Counted from the first letter of the stretch, positions 47,982 to 58,229 are shown. The stretch is DNA of 64,000 bases from Pseudomonas sp. PA15(2017) (GCF_001945395.1 NZ_MSXV01000050.1:39942-103941); one strand, 5' to 3'. Notes: generated by a model from the sequence alone, not told the origin. Program-made: numbers and translations.

Positions 47982-48382
47982 TAAAGGTCGCGGAACAGGT
48001 CGTGGGCGTTGAGCAGTGCGTAGGCGATTTCCGGGCGGCGCTCCAGCCCACGGCGGATGGCGGCCGGGATCGCCTGGCGGGTTTTGCGGCACAGGCCGGG
48101 GAAGGTCTGCACTTCGATGGCGATGCCGCGCATGCTGCGCACTTCGTTGAACCCTGGTGCCACTTCGACGCGAATACCCAGTTGCTCGAACATGCGCTGC
48201 TGCATGCGTTCGAGGTCTTCCAGGCTGGCCAGGTTTTCCAGGCGCTCGAGCAGGCGCTTCTCTTCGGCCTTGGTCAGCAGCAGGATGCGCTGATCGCCGC
48301 CGGGCACGTCCAGCAACTGCTCGCGCTCGCAGTCGCAAGCGCCCGGCGGGCAGGGATGACGGATCGGCAGAGAAGAATTCAT
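47981..48382 (-). CDS. Conserved hypothetical protein with N-terminal Cys pair
   Basis: 133 aa from MNSSLPIRHPCPPGACDCER, the start chosen because the family-like CPPGACDC segment follows and AGG lies just upstream; ATGs three and four codons earlier are possible. The Cys group (PCPPGACDCE) may bind metal. The rest is helical and charged with ILLLTKAEEKRLLERLE. I know no function. The stop codon abuts the 50-bp palindrome. Confidence 0.68.
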   Translation of the reverse strand: MNSSLPIRHPCPPGACDCEREQLLDVPGGDQRILLLTKAEEKRLLERLENLASLEDLERMQQRMFEQLGIRVEVAPGFNEVRSMRGIAIEVQTFPGLCRKTRQAIPAAIRRGLERRPEIAYALLNAHDLFRDL

Positions 48383-48406
48383 GGCCTGCATCATAGCTAC
48401 GCTGGC

Positions 48407-48432
48407 GGCGCGTTGACCATGGTCAACGCGCC
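48407..48432. promoter_or_regulatory. Perfect 26-bp palindrome
   Basis: GGCGCGTTGACC-AT-GGTCAACGCGCC lies between the chemoreceptor stop (48451) and the start of the Cys-pair gene (48382). It is either a hairpin terminator without a T-run or an operator for the downstream gene; its perfection favours protein binding or selection on structure. Confidence 0.5.
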
Positions 48433-48450
48433 GTCGATCGCCCTCGCCGA

Positions 48451-50085
48451 TCAGGCACTGAGCTTGAAGCGGCCTACCAGCGTGTTCAGCCCTTGAGCCA
48501 GGTGCGCCAGTTCGCTGCAGGCCGCAGCGGTCTGGTTGGCACCCGAGGCGCTCTGGATCGACAGGTCGCGAATGCTCACCAGGTTGCGGTCCACCTCGCG
48601 GGCCACATGGGCCTGCTCTTCCGAGGCGGTGGCGATCTGCAGGTTGCGTTCGTTGATCATGCCGATGGACTCGACGATCTGCCCCAGGGCAGCGCGCGCC
48701 TCGTCGGCGACCTGCAGGGTATTGGTGGCTTCCTGACTACTGCCGCGCATGGCCTGCACGGCTTTCTCGGTACCGGCCTGTATGGCCGCGATCATCTGCT
48801 CGATTTCCTGGGTCGAGGCCGAGGTGCGATGGGCCAGCCCACGCACCTCGTCAGCCACCACGGCGAAACCGCGGCCATGGTCGCCAGCACGAGCCGCCTC
48901 GATGGCAGCGTTGAGCGCCAACAGGTTGGTCTGCTCGGCCACGTTGCGGATCACGTCGAGCACCTTGCTGATGTCCCGCGCCTGATCGGCCAGCCCTTGT
49001 ACTTGATCGGAAGCCTGCATGACGTTGCTCGACAGGTTACGGATCGCCGACACGGTACGCGCCACGTGCTGGTTGCCGGCATTGGCCGACACGGTGGATT
49101 CGCGCGAGGCATCGGAAGCACCACTGGCGTTGCGCGACACTTCGTCGACCGCCGAACTCATCTGCGTCACCGCCGTGGCGGCCTGGTCGATCTCGGCGTT
49201 CTGGCTCTGCAGGTTACGGGTGCTCTCCTCGGTGACCGAGGCCATTTCCTCGGCCGCGGCGGCCAGCTGCGTAGACGAGTCGCTGATCTGCCGAATGGCG
49301 TCGTTGAGGTTCTTCTGCATGGTGGCCTGGGCAGCCAGCAGGCGCGAGGCTTCATCCTTGCCGGTGACCTGCACGGTGCGGCTGAGGTCGCCCGAGGCGA
49401 TGGTTTCGGCGCTCTGCAGCGCTTCTCTGATCGGCGCGGCGATGGAACGGGTCAGCAACGTGGCCAGCAGTACGGTCAGCAGCACTGCCACGCCAATGGT
49501 CACCAGCACGCCGGTACGACCGTGCTGGAAAATCGTATTGGCATTGATGCCGGCCTGCTTGGCGCCCTGCATGTTGTAGCTGGTCAGCTCGTCGAGCTGC
49601 TGCTGCAGCGCGTTACCAGCATCACGCACTTGGCCGTTGGCCAGTTCCAGCGCTTGCGGCAACTGCTTCTGGCGCAGGAACTGGACGATCTGCTGCTGAC
49701 CATCGAGGTAGGCCTGGGCGCTGGCGTTGATGCGGGTGAACATCCCCCGCTCGACGTCCGAGGAGACCAGATGGCGGTCGTACTGTTCGAGCACCTGCTG
49801 CAGTGCGCTACGGTATTGCTGCGCTGCACTTTCGTCGATGGCCTGGCCGGTGTTTTCCACTACAGCCAGCATGCGCAAGGTTTCCAGGCGGATATTGAGC
49901 AGATCCTTCTGCATTTCGCCGGAGGCCTGGATGCTGGTCATCCAGTTGGTTTCGATGTCCTGCTCGGCCTCGTAAAGGTCGCCGAGCTTGAACAGTGAGA
50001 AAACGCCCAGCGCCATCACCAGCAGGGTGATGAGCGCGAAACAGAAGGCGGCACGGGGAGCGATGTTGAAGCTGCGAAGGTTCAT
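48451..50085 (-). CDS. Methyl-accepting chemotaxis protein (4HB sensor)
   Basis: 544 aa. TM1 lies at about 12-32, followed by a four-helix-bundle periplasmic sensor (33-190), TM2 at 191-212, HAMP (about 213-265) and a signalling domain with [20 protein letters not shown] and [18 protein letters not shown]. It ends in VGRFKLSA with no docking tail. It senses an unknown ligand and signals to a Che complex. The 332-bp gap to pgm shows no clear regulatory element. Confidence 0.93.
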   Translation of the reverse strand: MNLRSFNIAPRAAFCFALITLLVMALGVFSLFKLGDLYEAEQDIETNWMTSIQASGEMQKDLLNIRLETLRMLAVVENTGQAIDESAAQQYRSALQQVLEQYDRHLVSSDVERGMFTRINASAQAYLDGQQQIVQFLRQKQLPQALELANGQVRDAGNALQQQLDELTSYNMQGAKQAGINANTIFQHGRTGVLVTIGVAVLLTVLLATLLTRSIAAPIREALQSAETIASGDLSRTVQVTGKDEASRLLAAQATMQKNLNDAIRQISDSSTQLAAAAEEMASVTEESTRNLQSQNAEIDQAATAVTQMSSAVDEVSRNASGASDASRESTVSANAGNQHVARTVSAIRNLSSNVMQASDQVQGLADQARDISKVLDVIRNVAEQTNLLALNAAIEAARAGDHGRGFAVVADEVRGLAHRTSASTQEIEQMIAAIQAGTEKAVQAMRGSSQEATNTLQVADEARAALGQIVESIGMINERNLQIATASEEQAHVAREVDRNLVSIRDLSIQSASGANQTAAACSELAHLAQGLNTLVGRFKLSA

Positions 50086-50417
50086 GGCGGCACCAGATCA
50101 GAGGCGTTTTACCAACCACTCCCTGTCGGCCCAGCAACGCGAAGCCGTTTGCGCCTCGCATGACTGAACACTAGCAAAGTGCTACCAATGCGTGCGTTAA
50201 AAATATCTATCGCATTCAGGCAAAGTGCCATGCTTTTGCAATCGAAGCTGACCAATCGGCCAGTTATCGGGTACTGGCGCTTTACCACGCAATCTTTATC
50301 ATCCGCAGCGCGAGTATGGGGAACTCCAGCCCACCGCCCTGGTGTCGAACCCCGAGTCCGACGTCAGGCGTGCCGCGACAGCCGCCCGGCCCTTTCACCC
50401 TATCAAAGGAACGATTG

Positions 50418-52082
50418 ATGAGCATTCACAGCAACGCGGGGCTCCTTCCCGACGAGCACAGCCTGGTCAACCTGCCACGCCTGGTGGCGCGCTACTACAG
50501 CGAGCGCCCGGACCCGAGCGATCCCGCTCAGCAGGTAGCCTTCGGCACCTCGGGCCACCGCGGTTCTTCCCTGAAGAACAGCTTCAACGAATGGCACATC
50601 CTCGCCGTGACCCAGGCGATCTGCGATTACCGCCGCGGCCAGGACATCGACGGCCCGCTGTATATCGGCATGGACACCCACGCGCTATCCGAACCCGCTT
50701 TCGTTTCCGCCCTGGAAGTGCTGGCCGCCAACCGCATCGAAACCCGTATCGATGCCGGCTGCAGCGAAACCGCCGGCGAGCCGGGCTACACCCCTACCCC
50801 GGCGATCTCCAAGGCGATCCTCGACTACAACAAGGGCCGCAGCAGCGGCCTGGCCGATGGCATCGTCATCACCCCTTCGCACAACCCGCCGGCCGACGGC
50901 GGGTTCAAATACAACGCCAGCAACGGTGGCCCGGCCGATACTGGCGTGACCAAGTGGATCCAGGAACGCGCCAACGAACTGCTGGTGGCCGGCCTCAAGG
51001 GCGTGCAGCGCATCGACTACGCCAGCGCCCTGAAAGCCCCGAGCACCCAGCGCCACGACTTCATCGAACAGTACGTCGGCGATCTCGAGCAGGTGCTCGA
51101 CCTGCAGGCGATTCGCGGCTCGGGCCTGAAATTCGCGGTCGACCCGCTGGGCGGTGCTGGCGTGCACTACTGGACGCGCATCGCCGAGCGCTTCGGCCTG
51201 CCGCTGGAGGTGCTGTCGACGCGTATCGACCCGACCTTCCGCTTCATGCGTGTCGACTGGGACGGCAAGATCCGCATGGATTGCAGTTCGCCCCATGCCA
51301 TGGCCGGGCTGATCGAGAACAAGGACCGCTTCGACGTGTCCTTCGCCTGCGACACTGACCATGACCGTCACGGCATCGTCGCCCGCTCCGTGGGCCTGCT
51401 CAACCCCAACCATTATCTGGCCGTGGCCATCGAGTACCTGTTCACCCGCCGCCCGCAGTGGGCGGCCCAGGCTGCCATCGGCAAGACCCTGGTGTCCTCG
51501 TCGATGATCGACCGCGTGGCCACAGGCATCAGCCGCGACGTGGTGGAGGTACCGGTGGGCTTCAAGTGGTTCGTCGACGGCCTGATCGAAGGCCGTTTCG
51601 GTTTTGGCGGTGAAGAATCCGCCGGCGCCTCGTTCCTGCGCAAGGACGGCAGCGCCTGGTCGACCGACAAGGACGGCATCATCCTTGGCCTGCTGGCGGC
51701 GGAAATCACCGCCGTCACCGGCAAGGACCCGGGCGAGCGCTACCAGGCGCTGACCGAGCGTTTCGGCGCGCCGGTCTACCAACGGATCGACGCGCCAGCG
51801 GATCGCGAGCAGAAAGCGCGCCTGAGCAAGCTGTCGGCGTCCCAGGTCACCGCCAGCGAGCTGGCTGGCCAACCGATCACCGCGATTCTCACCGAGGCCC
51901 CTGGTAACGGTGCGGCCATCGGTGGGCTCAAGGTGGTCACCGAAACCGGCTGGTTCGCCGCCCGCCCGTCCGGCACCGAAGACGTTTACAAGATCTATGC
52001 CGAGAGCTTCGAGGGCGATGCCCACCTCGAGCGCATCCAGAGCGAGGCCAAGGCGCTGGTCGACAGCGTGCTGGCCGGCTGA
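50418..52082 (+). CDS. pgm: Phosphoglucomutase (alpha-D-glucose phosphate-specific)
   Basis: 554 aa from the ATG at 50418 with AAGGA upstream. It interconverts glucose-1-phosphate and glucose-6-phosphate, feeding glycogen, trehalose and cell-surface sugars. The phosphoserine loop is [12 protein letters not shown] with Ser154. The metal loop is in CDTDHDRHG and the sugar-phosphate-binding loop is in [10 protein letters not shown]. Length fits the large Pgm family rather than AlgC. Confidence 0.95.
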   Translation: MSIHSNAGLLPDEHSLVNLPRLVARYYSERPDPSDPAQQVAFGTSGHRGSSLKNSFNEWHILAVTQAICDYRRGQDIDGPLYIGMDTHALSEPAFVSALEVLAANRIETRIDAGCSETAGEPGYTPTPAISKAILDYNKGRSSGLADGIVITPSHNPPADGGFKYNASNGGPADTGVTKWIQERANELLVAGLKGVQRIDYASALKAPSTQRHDFIEQYVGDLEQVLDLQAIRGSGLKFAVDPLGGAGVHYWTRIAERFGLPLEVLSTRIDPTFRFMRVDWDGKIRMDCSSPHAMAGLIENKDRFDVSFACDTDHDRHGIVARSVGLLNPNHYLAVAIEYLFTRRPQWAAQAAIGKTLVSSSMIDRVATGISRDVVEVPVGFKWFVDGLIEGRFGFGGEESAGASFLRKDGSAWSTDKDGIILGLLAAEITAVTGKDPGERYQALTERFGAPVYQRIDAPADREQKARLSKLSASQVTASELAGQPITAILTEAPGNGAAIGGLKVVTETGWFAARPSGTEDVYKIYAESFEGDAHLERIQSEAKALVDSVLAG

Positions 52083-52088
52083 CCAACA

Positions 52089-52116
52089 AAAACGCCCGGC
52101 TGCTGCCGGGCGTTTT
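52089..52116. terminator. Bidirectional terminator after pgm
   Basis: AAAACGCCCGGC / GCCGGGCGTTTT with a 4-nt loop, 7 bp after the pgm stop. The T-runs on both strands also serve the convergent HAD gene. Confidence 0.9.
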
Positions 52117-52142
52117 GTATAGGTCGATTCAACGCGCCTGGT

Positions 52143-52778
52143 TCAGGACGAATAAACCTGCGCGCCCTGTACGGCCTTGGCGCGACGCACGCTCTGCTGC
52201 TGTCGGTTCATCTGGTTCTGCACCTTGGCCACCGCACCCAGCACCTGCTGCGCCCACTGCTGGTCATCGGGGCGCACCACCACCACACGGAAGCCATGAT
52301 GCTGGCCTTCTATCTGCACGCCTTCGGAATCGTCGACGTGCAGGTCGATATCGAATGCCGACGGCAATTTCGAGGGCGCATGCGACAGCCCGCGCTCCGT
52401 CAGCGCGTGCTTGTGGCGCACGCTGTTAACCACGCCGTCGACGTGGATGCCGTGGAGCATCAGCCAGCGCCGGATGTAGGCCGGCGTGCGCCCTGACGAG
52501 GTGTAGATCCACACGCTGCAATCCTGACGGCGCAGCTCGCGAATCAGCGAACGGGTGCCGATGCGCAATGGCTCGCCGAGCCAGCGATGGACGAACGCCG
52601 GCAGCCTGCTCGGCTCGGCATCGCTATGCAGGGCCTGGCAGGCCAGGGTGTCGTCGATGTCGAAGGAGATGCGCAGGCGCTGGCGCTTGAGCGAAGCCAG
52701 CGGCACGAGCCCCCTGAAGCTCTGCAACGTGGGCAGCTCGGTGAGGTGAGACAGACGGGCTGCAAAACGCTTGTTCAT
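52143..52778 (-). CDS. HAD-superfamily phosphatase-like protein
   Basis: 211 aa. The ATG at 52778 overlaps the TAA of the Fic gene (TAATG), with GGGAGG four bases upstream. HAD motifs are all present: I, FDIDDTLAC; II, IYTSSGR; III, a Lys in VRHKHAL; IV, HVDDSEG. It should therefore be an active phosphohydrolase or phosphotransferase. No cap domain is evident. Coupling to a Fic protein suggests the two act on the same target or that one reverses the other, which is inference. Confidence 0.83.
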   Translation of the reverse strand: MNKRFAARLSHLTELPTLQSFRGLVPLASLKRQRLRISFDIDDTLACQALHSDAEPSRLPAFVHRWLGEPLRIGTRSLIRELRRQDCSVWIYTSSGRTPAYIRRWLMLHGIHVDGVVNSVRHKHALTERGLSHAPSKLPSAFDIDLHVDDSEGVQIEGQHHGFRVVVVRPDDQQWAQQVLGAVAKVQNQMNRQQQSVRRAKAVQGAQVYSS

Positions 52779-53479
52779 TACGCCTCCCACCCCTGTCCGG
52801 CCACGAGCTTTTTATCGCTGAGGAAGAACTTCTTGCGCTCGGGCGACTGGTCTTCCAGAAAGGCGGCGTATTTCTTCTTGATCTTGGGCAGTTCGTACAA
52901 GGCCTTCACACCGTGTTTGGCAGAGTTGCGGATCACCGAAGAAGGGTTGAAGTAGCCCTCGGCATTTTTCAGGGTCAGCACGAAAGGCGGCTGGCCGTCA
53001 CGCATCAGCAGGTAGCTGACGATCAGCGAGCCGGTGCGGTTGTTGCCTTCGATGAACAGCTGCGGCTTGCTGAGAATCCGCACGTAGACGCCGGCGGCAC
53101 GCTTCCAGACCGATTCGCCGCGATGCGCGCAATACCAGTTGAACACGTCTTTGATCCCGCCTTCGATGTTGTTGAAGAAGTGCGCTTCAGTTGCCGCCAG
53201 GTGCTGGGCGAACTCCTGCCGACGCGCCGCGTCTCGCCCACAGAGCACGGTAGCATTGAGCTCCAGCATCAGGTTCAGATTCTGCAGTTCGAACAGGTCG
53301 ATGCCGCGGGCGACATAATCGTCAATCAGCGCGTAGCCCTCAAGCACATTTTCCAGCACTTCGTCGGTCAGCGGATCGCGGGGTTCGGTGAAGTGCCGGC
53401 TGAGCTCGGCGAAGCGGCTCTGCACTTCACGAAGAGCGTGCTCTACCGCTGGTAAATCGAGGCGACGCTTGGCAGGCAT
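52778..53479 (-). CDS. Fic family protein with altered active site
   Basis: 233 aa from the second ATG (53479, AGGA six bases upstream; an ATG two codons earlier has no spacer). The Fic core motif HPFx(D/E)GNxR reads QLFIEGNNR, so the catalytic His is Gln while the phosphate-binding EGN-R part is intact. Fic enzymes usually transfer AMP or other phosphate-containing groups to proteins; without the general base this one may be inactive, binding only, or use another chemistry. No separate antitoxin gene is seen upstream. The 3' end overlaps the HAD start. Confidence 0.85.
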   Translation of the reverse strand: MPAKRRLDLPAVEHALREVQSRFAELSRHFTEPRDPLTDEVLENVLEGYALIDDYVARGIDLFELQNLNLMLELNATVLCGRDAARRQEFAQHLAATEAHFFNNIEGGIKDVFNWYCAHRGESVWKRAAGVYVRILSKPQLFIEGNNRTGSLIVSYLLMRDGQPPFVLTLKNAEGYFNPSSVIRNSAKHGVKALYELPKIKKKYAAFLEDQSPERKKFFLSDKKLVAGQGWEA

Positions 53480-53579
53480 TGGCATTCCTGAACGAAAAAT
53501 TTTGAAACGACAAAATGGCCGAATATCCAGCAGAGCGTTTTCACGCGCAACGGCATTCGGCCTGCAACGGTAAGCGCGG

Positions 53580-54398
53580 TTAGCTGAATTTGCCGCTGAT
53601 GTAGTCCTCGGTCATTTTCTCTCGCGGGCTGCCGAAGATCTGATCCGTCGCGCCCATCTCGACCAGGTAGCCCGTACGGGTGCCCTGGGAGATGTCCACC
53701 GAGAAGAATGCAGTGGTGTCGGCCACACGGATCGCTTGCTGCATGTTGTGGGTGACCAGGGCGATGGTGTAGTCCTTCTTCAGCTCGATCATCAGCTCTT
53801 CGACCCGGCGCGTGGCGATCGGATCGAGCGCCGAGCAGGGTTCGTCGAGCAGCAGCACTTCCGGCTCGGTCGCGATGGCACGGGCGATACACAGGCGTTG
53901 CTGCTGACCGCCGGACAGCGACAGGCCGCTGACCTTGAGCTTGTCCTTGACCTCATCCCACAGCGCGGCGCCTTGCAGGGCGTGTTTGACGCGATCGCCC
54001 AGGTCACCCTTGTAGCGGTTGAGGCGCAGGCCGAACGCGACGTTGTCGAAGATGCTCATCGAGAACGGGTTGGGCTGCTGGAACACCATGCCGATGTAGC
54101 GCCGCACCACCACCGGATCGACACCTTTGCCATAAACGTCCTGGCCGAGGAAGTGCACGTGGCCCTCGAAACGGAAGCCTTTGACCAGATCGTTCATGCG
54201 GTTGAGGCTGCGCAACACGGTACTCTTGCCGCAACCGGACGGGCCGATGAAACCGGTGATCTTGTTCTTCTCGATCGGTACGTGGCTGTCGCGCACGGCC
54301 AGGAAGTTGCCGTAGAAGATCTTGTCCAGCTTGCAGTCCATGACCACGGGGGCGTGGGTCTCGAACGGGGCGGCTGTTTGTGCGGATAATTGGTTCAC
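53580..54398 (-). CDS. pstB: Phosphate ABC transporter ATP-binding protein
   Basis: 272 aa if it starts at the GTG at 54398, with GGAG ten bases upstream and outside pstA; an ATG at 54455 inside pstA would give 291 aa but has a poor ribosome site. It powers high-affinity phosphate import and takes part in PhoR signalling. Walker A is GPSGCGKS, signature LSGGQQQR, Walker [13 protein letters not shown], and the H-loop VTHNMQQA. It is the last pst gene; no phoU follows, since the next gene is the Fic protein. Confidence 0.95.
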   Translation of the reverse strand: MNQLSAQTAAPFETHAPVVMDCKLDKIFYGNFLAVRDSHVPIEKNKITGFIGPSGCGKSTVLRSLNRMNDLVKGFRFEGHVHFLGQDVYGKGVDPVVVRRYIGMVFQQPNPFSMSIFDNVAFGLRLNRYKGDLGDRVKHALQGAALWDEVKDKLKVSGLSLSGGQQQRLCIARAIATEPEVLLLDEPCSALDPIATRRVEELMIELKKDYTIALVTHNMQQAIRVADTTAFFSVDISQGTRTGYLVEMGATDQIFGSPREKMTEDYISGKFS

Positions 54399-54417
54399 TG
54401 TCAGAGTGCTCCGATTC

Positions 54418-55311
54418 TCAATACTTGGGCTTGCCGAAAATACGGCTGATGACATTCACCATGAGCACGATCAGCACCAGGACCAGCGAAGCGGCCCAGG
54501 CCAGCTCGAGCTGGTTGTCGAACGGCATGCCGGAGAAGTTGTAGATCAGTACGGCAAGCGATGCCGTGGGATTCATCACGGCCAGCTCGCCGTTGTGATA
54601 GATCCAGTAGTTGCTGAACAGCGCGGTAAACAGCAGCGGAGCGGTTTCCCCAGCGGCGCGGGCCACAGCCAGCATGACGCCGGTGAGAATCGCCGGCAGG
54701 CCGGTCGGCAGGATGATCTTCCAGACCACCTGGGAGCGGGTGCAGCCCATACCGTAGGCAGCGTCCTTCATGACCTTGGGCACCATCTTCATCGCCTCTT
54801 CGGCGGTCAGCACGACGATGGGCAACATCAACACCGCCAGCGCTACACCGCCAGCCGGTGCCGAGTAGGTGCCAGTGGTGACCACCACCAGCGCATAGGC
54901 GAACACCCCGGCGAGAATCGACGGCAGTCCGGTAAGCATCTTGGCAGCAAAGCGCGCGGCATTGGCGAGCTTGCTATCCGGCCCCAGCTCGGCCAGGAAA
55001 ATCGCCGCCAGAATGCCAACCGGCACGGCGATGGCCGCTGCGATGCCAACCATTACGAAGGTGCCGGCCATGGCGTTACCAAAACCACCACCGGTCTCGA
55101 AACCAGTGGGCGGCAGCTCGGTGAACACTTCCAGGCTCAGGCGCGCGCCGCCGCGGGTGATCAGCATGTAGAGCACGGAAAGCAGCGGCACGCTGGCCAG
55201 CAATGCCACGAGCCAGGCCAAGCCGGTCAACACCAGGCTGCGCAGTGCGCGGCCCTCGAAACGGCGCTGCAGGCTCGGCATCTCGGCGGGAGGAGCGGTC
55301 AGGTTAGTCAT
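54418..55311 (-). CDS. pstA: Phosphate ABC transporter permease PstA
   Basis: 297 aa with about six transmembrane helices and the EAA-type loop [21 protein letters not shown] that contacts PstB. It forms the inner-membrane channel with PstC. Its start overlaps the pstC stop by one base. Confidence 0.95.
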   Translation of the reverse strand: MTNLTAPPAEMPSLQRRFEGRALRSLVLTGLAWLVALLASVPLLSVLYMLITRGGARLSLEVFTELPPTGFETGGGFGNAMAGTFVMVGIAAAIAVPVGILAAIFLAELGPDSKLANAARFAAKMLTGLPSILAGVFAYALVVVTTGTYSAPAGGVALAVLMLPIVVLTAEEAMKMVPKVMKDAAYGMGCTRSQVVWKIILPTGLPAILTGVMLAVARAAGETAPLLFTALFSNYWIYHNGELAVMNPTASLAVLIYNFSGMPFDNQLELAWAASLVLVLIVLMVNVISRIFGKPKY

Positions 55312-56276
55312 TATTTGTTGCCCCGCTGGGCGTAGACCATCAGCATCGAGCCGATGATGTTGACGATCAGGGTGATCAGCATCAGCACCAGGGCGGCGTA
55401 CATCAACACCTCGACCTCGCGCGGCCCGGCTTCCGGGAAGTTCAGGGCCAGCAGGGCCGCCAGGGTGTTGGCCGGGGCGAACAGCGACAGGGAAATGTTG
55501 TTGGCGTTACCGACCAGCATGGCCAGGGCCATGGTCTCGCCCAGCGCACGGCCGAGGCCCAGCACCAGCGAACCGAAGATGCCCGTCGCGGCGGACGGCA
55601 CCATCACCTTGAGAATCGCCTCCCAGTGGGTGGTGCCCATGCCGTAGGCGGCTTGCTTGGTCTTCATGGGAACGCTGGAGAGCGCATCCTGAGACACCGC
55701 TGCGATGGTCGGCAGGATCATGATCGCCAGTACCAGCGCGGCAGGCAGCAGGCCGGGGCCGCTCAGCGATGAGCCGAAAAAAGGGATCCAGCTGAGCTCG
55801 GCATGCAGCCAGGTGGTCACCGGTCGGATGGCCGGGATCACTACGTAGATACCCCACAGGCCGTAAACGACACTGGGGATGGCCGCCAGCAACTCGACGA
55901 TGGTACGGAACACCGCCGCGAGCTTGGCAGGCAAGAAATCCTGGGTGAGAAAGATGGCCATGCTGATGCCGAAGAACCCAGCGATCAACAAGGCGATAAA
56001 GGCGCTATACAGCGTGCCCCAGATGGCGGGCAGGATGCCGTACTTGTTCTGATTGACATCCCAGACGGTGCCAAACAGCACATCGAAACCGTACTCCTGC
56101 ATGCCGGGCAATGCCTTGCTTCCGACTTCGAAAACCAGAGCGAAGACCACGGCCAGAATCAGAACCACGCCCACTCGGGCGAGTGCGCGGAAGGTGCGGT
56201 CGACCAGAAAATCCTTCTTGGAAGGCGGCCGACAAGCAGAGTCAGGATTGTCTGGAACAAGGAAAGGGCTGGTCAT
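55311..56276 (-). CDS. pstC: Phosphate ABC transporter permease PstC
   Basis: 321 aa with about six transmembrane helices and the loop TKQAAYGMGTTHWEAILKVMVP. It partners PstA in the phosphate channel. A 71-bp gap with a hairpin separates it from pstS. Confidence 0.95.
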   Translation of the reverse strand: MTSPFLVPDNPDSACRPPSKKDFLVDRTFRALARVGVVLILAVVFALVFEVGSKALPGMQEYGFDVLFGTVWDVNQNKYGILPAIWGTLYSAFIALLIAGFFGISMAIFLTQDFLPAKLAAVFRTIVELLAAIPSVVYGLWGIYVVIPAIRPVTTWLHAELSWIPFFGSSLSGPGLLPAALVLAIMILPTIAAVSQDALSSVPMKTKQAAYGMGTTHWEAILKVMVPSAATGIFGSLVLGLGRALGETMALAMLVGNANNISLSLFAPANTLAALLALNFPEAGPREVEVLMYAALVLMLITLIVNIIGSMLMVYAQRGNK

Positions 56277-56302
56277 TGGCTAATTCCGACGCATATGCAC
56301 AA

Positions 56303-56336
56303 CTCCGTCGGGCGGCTATCAGCCACTCCGACGGAG
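56303..56336 (-). other. Hairpin between pstS and pstC
   Basis: CTCCGTCGG / CCGACGGAG arms around a 16-nt loop lie in the short intergenic gap. A stable stem here would favour pstS mRNA over the downstream genes, matching the high demand for the binding protein. Confidence 0.5.
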
Positions 56337-56347
56337 CCGTGCGGGCA

Positions 56348-57379
56348 TTACTGGATGTTGGCAGAGGCTTTGCGAACCTGATCGATGACCGATTGCGGCA
56401 GCGGGATGTAACCCATCGAATCGGCGATCTTCTGACCTTCGGTCAGGCTGTACTCGACCATGTCACGCAGGGCCTTGGCCTTGGCCGGGTTGCCGTTGTC
56501 CTTGCGGAAGATCATCCAGGTGTAGGTGGTGATCGGGTAGGACTTGGCACCATCCGGGTCCGGCAGCCAGGCGACCAGGTTTTCCGGCATTTTTACCGCC
56601 GCCAACGCTTCGGCGCCGCTTTCGGCGTTCGGCACTACATATTCACCGGCCTTGTTTTCCAGTACGGCGAAGTCGACCTTGGCCAGCTTGGCGAAGCCGT
56701 ACTCGATGTAGCCGATGGAGCCCGGGGTCTGGCGAACGGTAGCGGTCACGCCATCGTTCTTCGGCGATTTGATGAATTTGTCGCTGCCTGGCCAGTTGAC
56801 GGTATTGCCCTCGCCCAGCTCCTTGTTGAACTCGGCATTGATGGCCGACAGGTGCTTGGTGAATACGGCGGTGGTGCCGCTGGAGTCAGCGCGCACGACG
56901 ACGGTGATCGGCAGATCGGGCAGTTCCAGGTCGGGGTTGGCGGCAACGATCTTCGGATCGTTCCACTTGGTGATCTTGCCCAGGAAGATGTTCGAGTAAA
57001 CGTCGCGAGGCAATTTAACGCCCTTCGGGTTGCCTGGCAGATTGTAGGCCAGAACGATTTCGCCCGCGGTCATCGGCAGCAGTTGCACGCCCTCGGCTAC
57101 CTTGGCGATATCTTCCTCTTTCATCGCCGAGTCACTGGCGGCGAAGTCGACGGTCTTGTTCAGAAAATCCTGTACACCGGCACCGCTACCCTTGGACTGG
57201 TAGTCGACAGTAACGCCGGGGGTGTTCTGGCTGAAATCCTTGAACCAAGTCAGGTAGATCGGTGCTGGAAAGCTGGCACCGGAGCCGGTCAGTCGCAGAT
57301 TTTCCGCAGCAAAGGACACCGAAGTGGCACAAAGAGAAACCGTGAAGGCGATGGCGGCGGACTTGATTAGCTTTTTCAT
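56348..57379 (-). CDS. pstS: Phosphate ABC transporter substrate-binding protein
   Basis: 343 aa with a signal peptide (about 1-24, ending SFAA). The mature start ENLRLTGSGASFPAPIYLTW and DSSGTTAVFTKHL are typical phosphate-binding PstS segments. It captures phosphate in the periplasm for PstCAB. AAGGAG lies seven bases upstream of the ATG and a Pho box precedes it. Confidence 0.95.
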   Translation of the reverse strand: MKKLIKSAAIAFTVSLCATSVSFAAENLRLTGSGASFPAPIYLTWFKDFSQNTPGVTVDYQSKGSGAGVQDFLNKTVDFAASDSAMKEEDIAKVAEGVQLLPMTAGEIVLAYNLPGNPKGVKLPRDVYSNIFLGKITKWNDPKIVAANPDLELPDLPITVVVRADSSGTTAVFTKHLSAINAEFNKELGEGNTVNWPGSDKFIKSPKNDGVTATVRQTPGSIGYIEYGFAKLAKVDFAVLENKAGEYVVPNAESGAEALAAVKMPENLVAWLPDPDGAKSYPITTYTWMIFRKDNGNPAKAKALRDMVEYSLTEGQKIADSMGYIPLPQSVIDQVRKASANIQ

Positions 57380-57424
57380 TAGGGAACTCCTTGTGAGAGG
57401 GAGCCCGCACTTTGCATCAATCCT

Positions 57425-57442
57425 ATGAACTTTTTGTGACAG
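57425..57442 (-). promoter_or_regulatory. Pho box upstream of pstS
   Basis: On the minus strand CTGTCACAAAAAGTTCAT matches the PhoB consensus of two CTGTCAT heptamers spaced by AAAA, with differences in the second half. It is 46 bp upstream of the start codon, so pst should be induced by phosphate starvation through PhoB. The rest of the 333-bp gap holds only the terminator at 57663. Confidence 0.75.
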
Positions 57443-57662
57443 GTACTGGCTGATCGCCCTTACCCTGATTTGCAGGGCGTCGAGAAAGGCGCAGAAAAGT
57501 TGCCAGGCCCCACCCCGTGGGCTGTGTGATGCCGTTACGGCATGTCATGGGCTAGTAACAATTTATGGCGTGCCTGCCCAATCGCTCGCACATCGAGCTG
57601 CCGTGGCGGGTCAGGCGGCTGTCTCGCAGGTGGTGGCCACAGAAAAACGCCACGCCAACATG

Positions 57663-57695
57663 AAAAAGCCCCGCCTGGTCGGGCGGGGCTTTTTT
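57663..57695. terminator. Bidirectional terminator
   Basis: AAAAAGCCCCGCC / GGGCGGGGCTTTTTT hairpin with T-runs both ways, just downstream of the DUF3509-like gene on the minus strand. Confidence 0.88.
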
Positions 57696-57712
57696 GCGCC
57701 TATTGGAGGGAA

Positions 57713-58063
57713 TCAGGCAGTGGCGCGATAAGTACCGTCACGACCACGGCGCGACCACATCATCTTGGCAGCGGTTGGATTGATCGGCGAGCCGGTGAAG
57801 GTTGGCAGGCTGCGATCGATCCACTGGGCGCCCTGCCCCTTCCAGCTGATTTCGCCACTGATCAGTTTGTTGTCGCGCACGATCTCATGCAGCAGTGCCT
57901 GAACGCGGGTCTCGCAGAAAACGGTCTGGCGGTCAATCGCCTTTACGAAAGCAACTTCACCATCCTTGCGCAGCGTCATCAGTAACATCCCGTCGGGGCG
58001 CTTCTTGAAATCGATGGCGTAGTCCGGGAGGTTTTCGATCAGGTGCTGGATGGCGTATTGCAT
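57713..58063 (-). CDS. DUF3509-like protein
   Basis: 116 aa, soluble, beginning MQYAIQHLIENLPDYAIDFKKRPDG and containing LLMTLRKDGEVAFVKAIDRQTVFCETRVQALLHEIVRD. This resembles DUF3509, a small family I know mainly from pseudomonads with no assigned role. The C-terminal 30 residues are basic. It stands alone upstream of the pst region and downstream of nothing recognisable. Confidence 0.7.
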   Translation of the reverse strand: MQYAIQHLIENLPDYAIDFKKRPDGMLLMTLRKDGEVAFVKAIDRQTVFCETRVQALLHEIVRDNKLISGEISWKGQGAQWIDRSLPTFTGSPINPTAAKMMWSRRGRDGTYRATA

Positions 58064-58187
58064 GGCTTGTACCCTCTGAGTGATGTTCCTTCGTCGAGAG
58101 GGATATTGCAGACTGCATGCCAGTTATAGGAAAAACCTAAACCACTGATTTAAAAGGACTATTTAAAGATGAAAAATAATTGAACTA

Positions 58188-58229
58188 TGCATCCTGCACG
58201 GCAACCAGATTCTGGTCGTGCAAGATGCA
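58188..58229. other. Strong nested hairpin upstream of the hydrolase gene
   Basis: Outer arms TGCATCCTGCACG / CGTGCAAGATGCA (12 of 13 paired) enclose inner arms AACCAGA / TCTGGT, making an almost fully paired 42-nt stem 80 bp before the hydrolase ATG. It might be a 5' UTR regulatory stem or an operator. The surrounding 58064-58187 is AT-rich with no other feature. Confidence 0.5.

Noticed and set aside
53580..54455. pstB starting at the ATG within pstA
   Set aside because: Poor ribosome site and a 38-bp overlap; the GTG at 54398 has GGAG upstream. It is kept as an alternative, not excluded.
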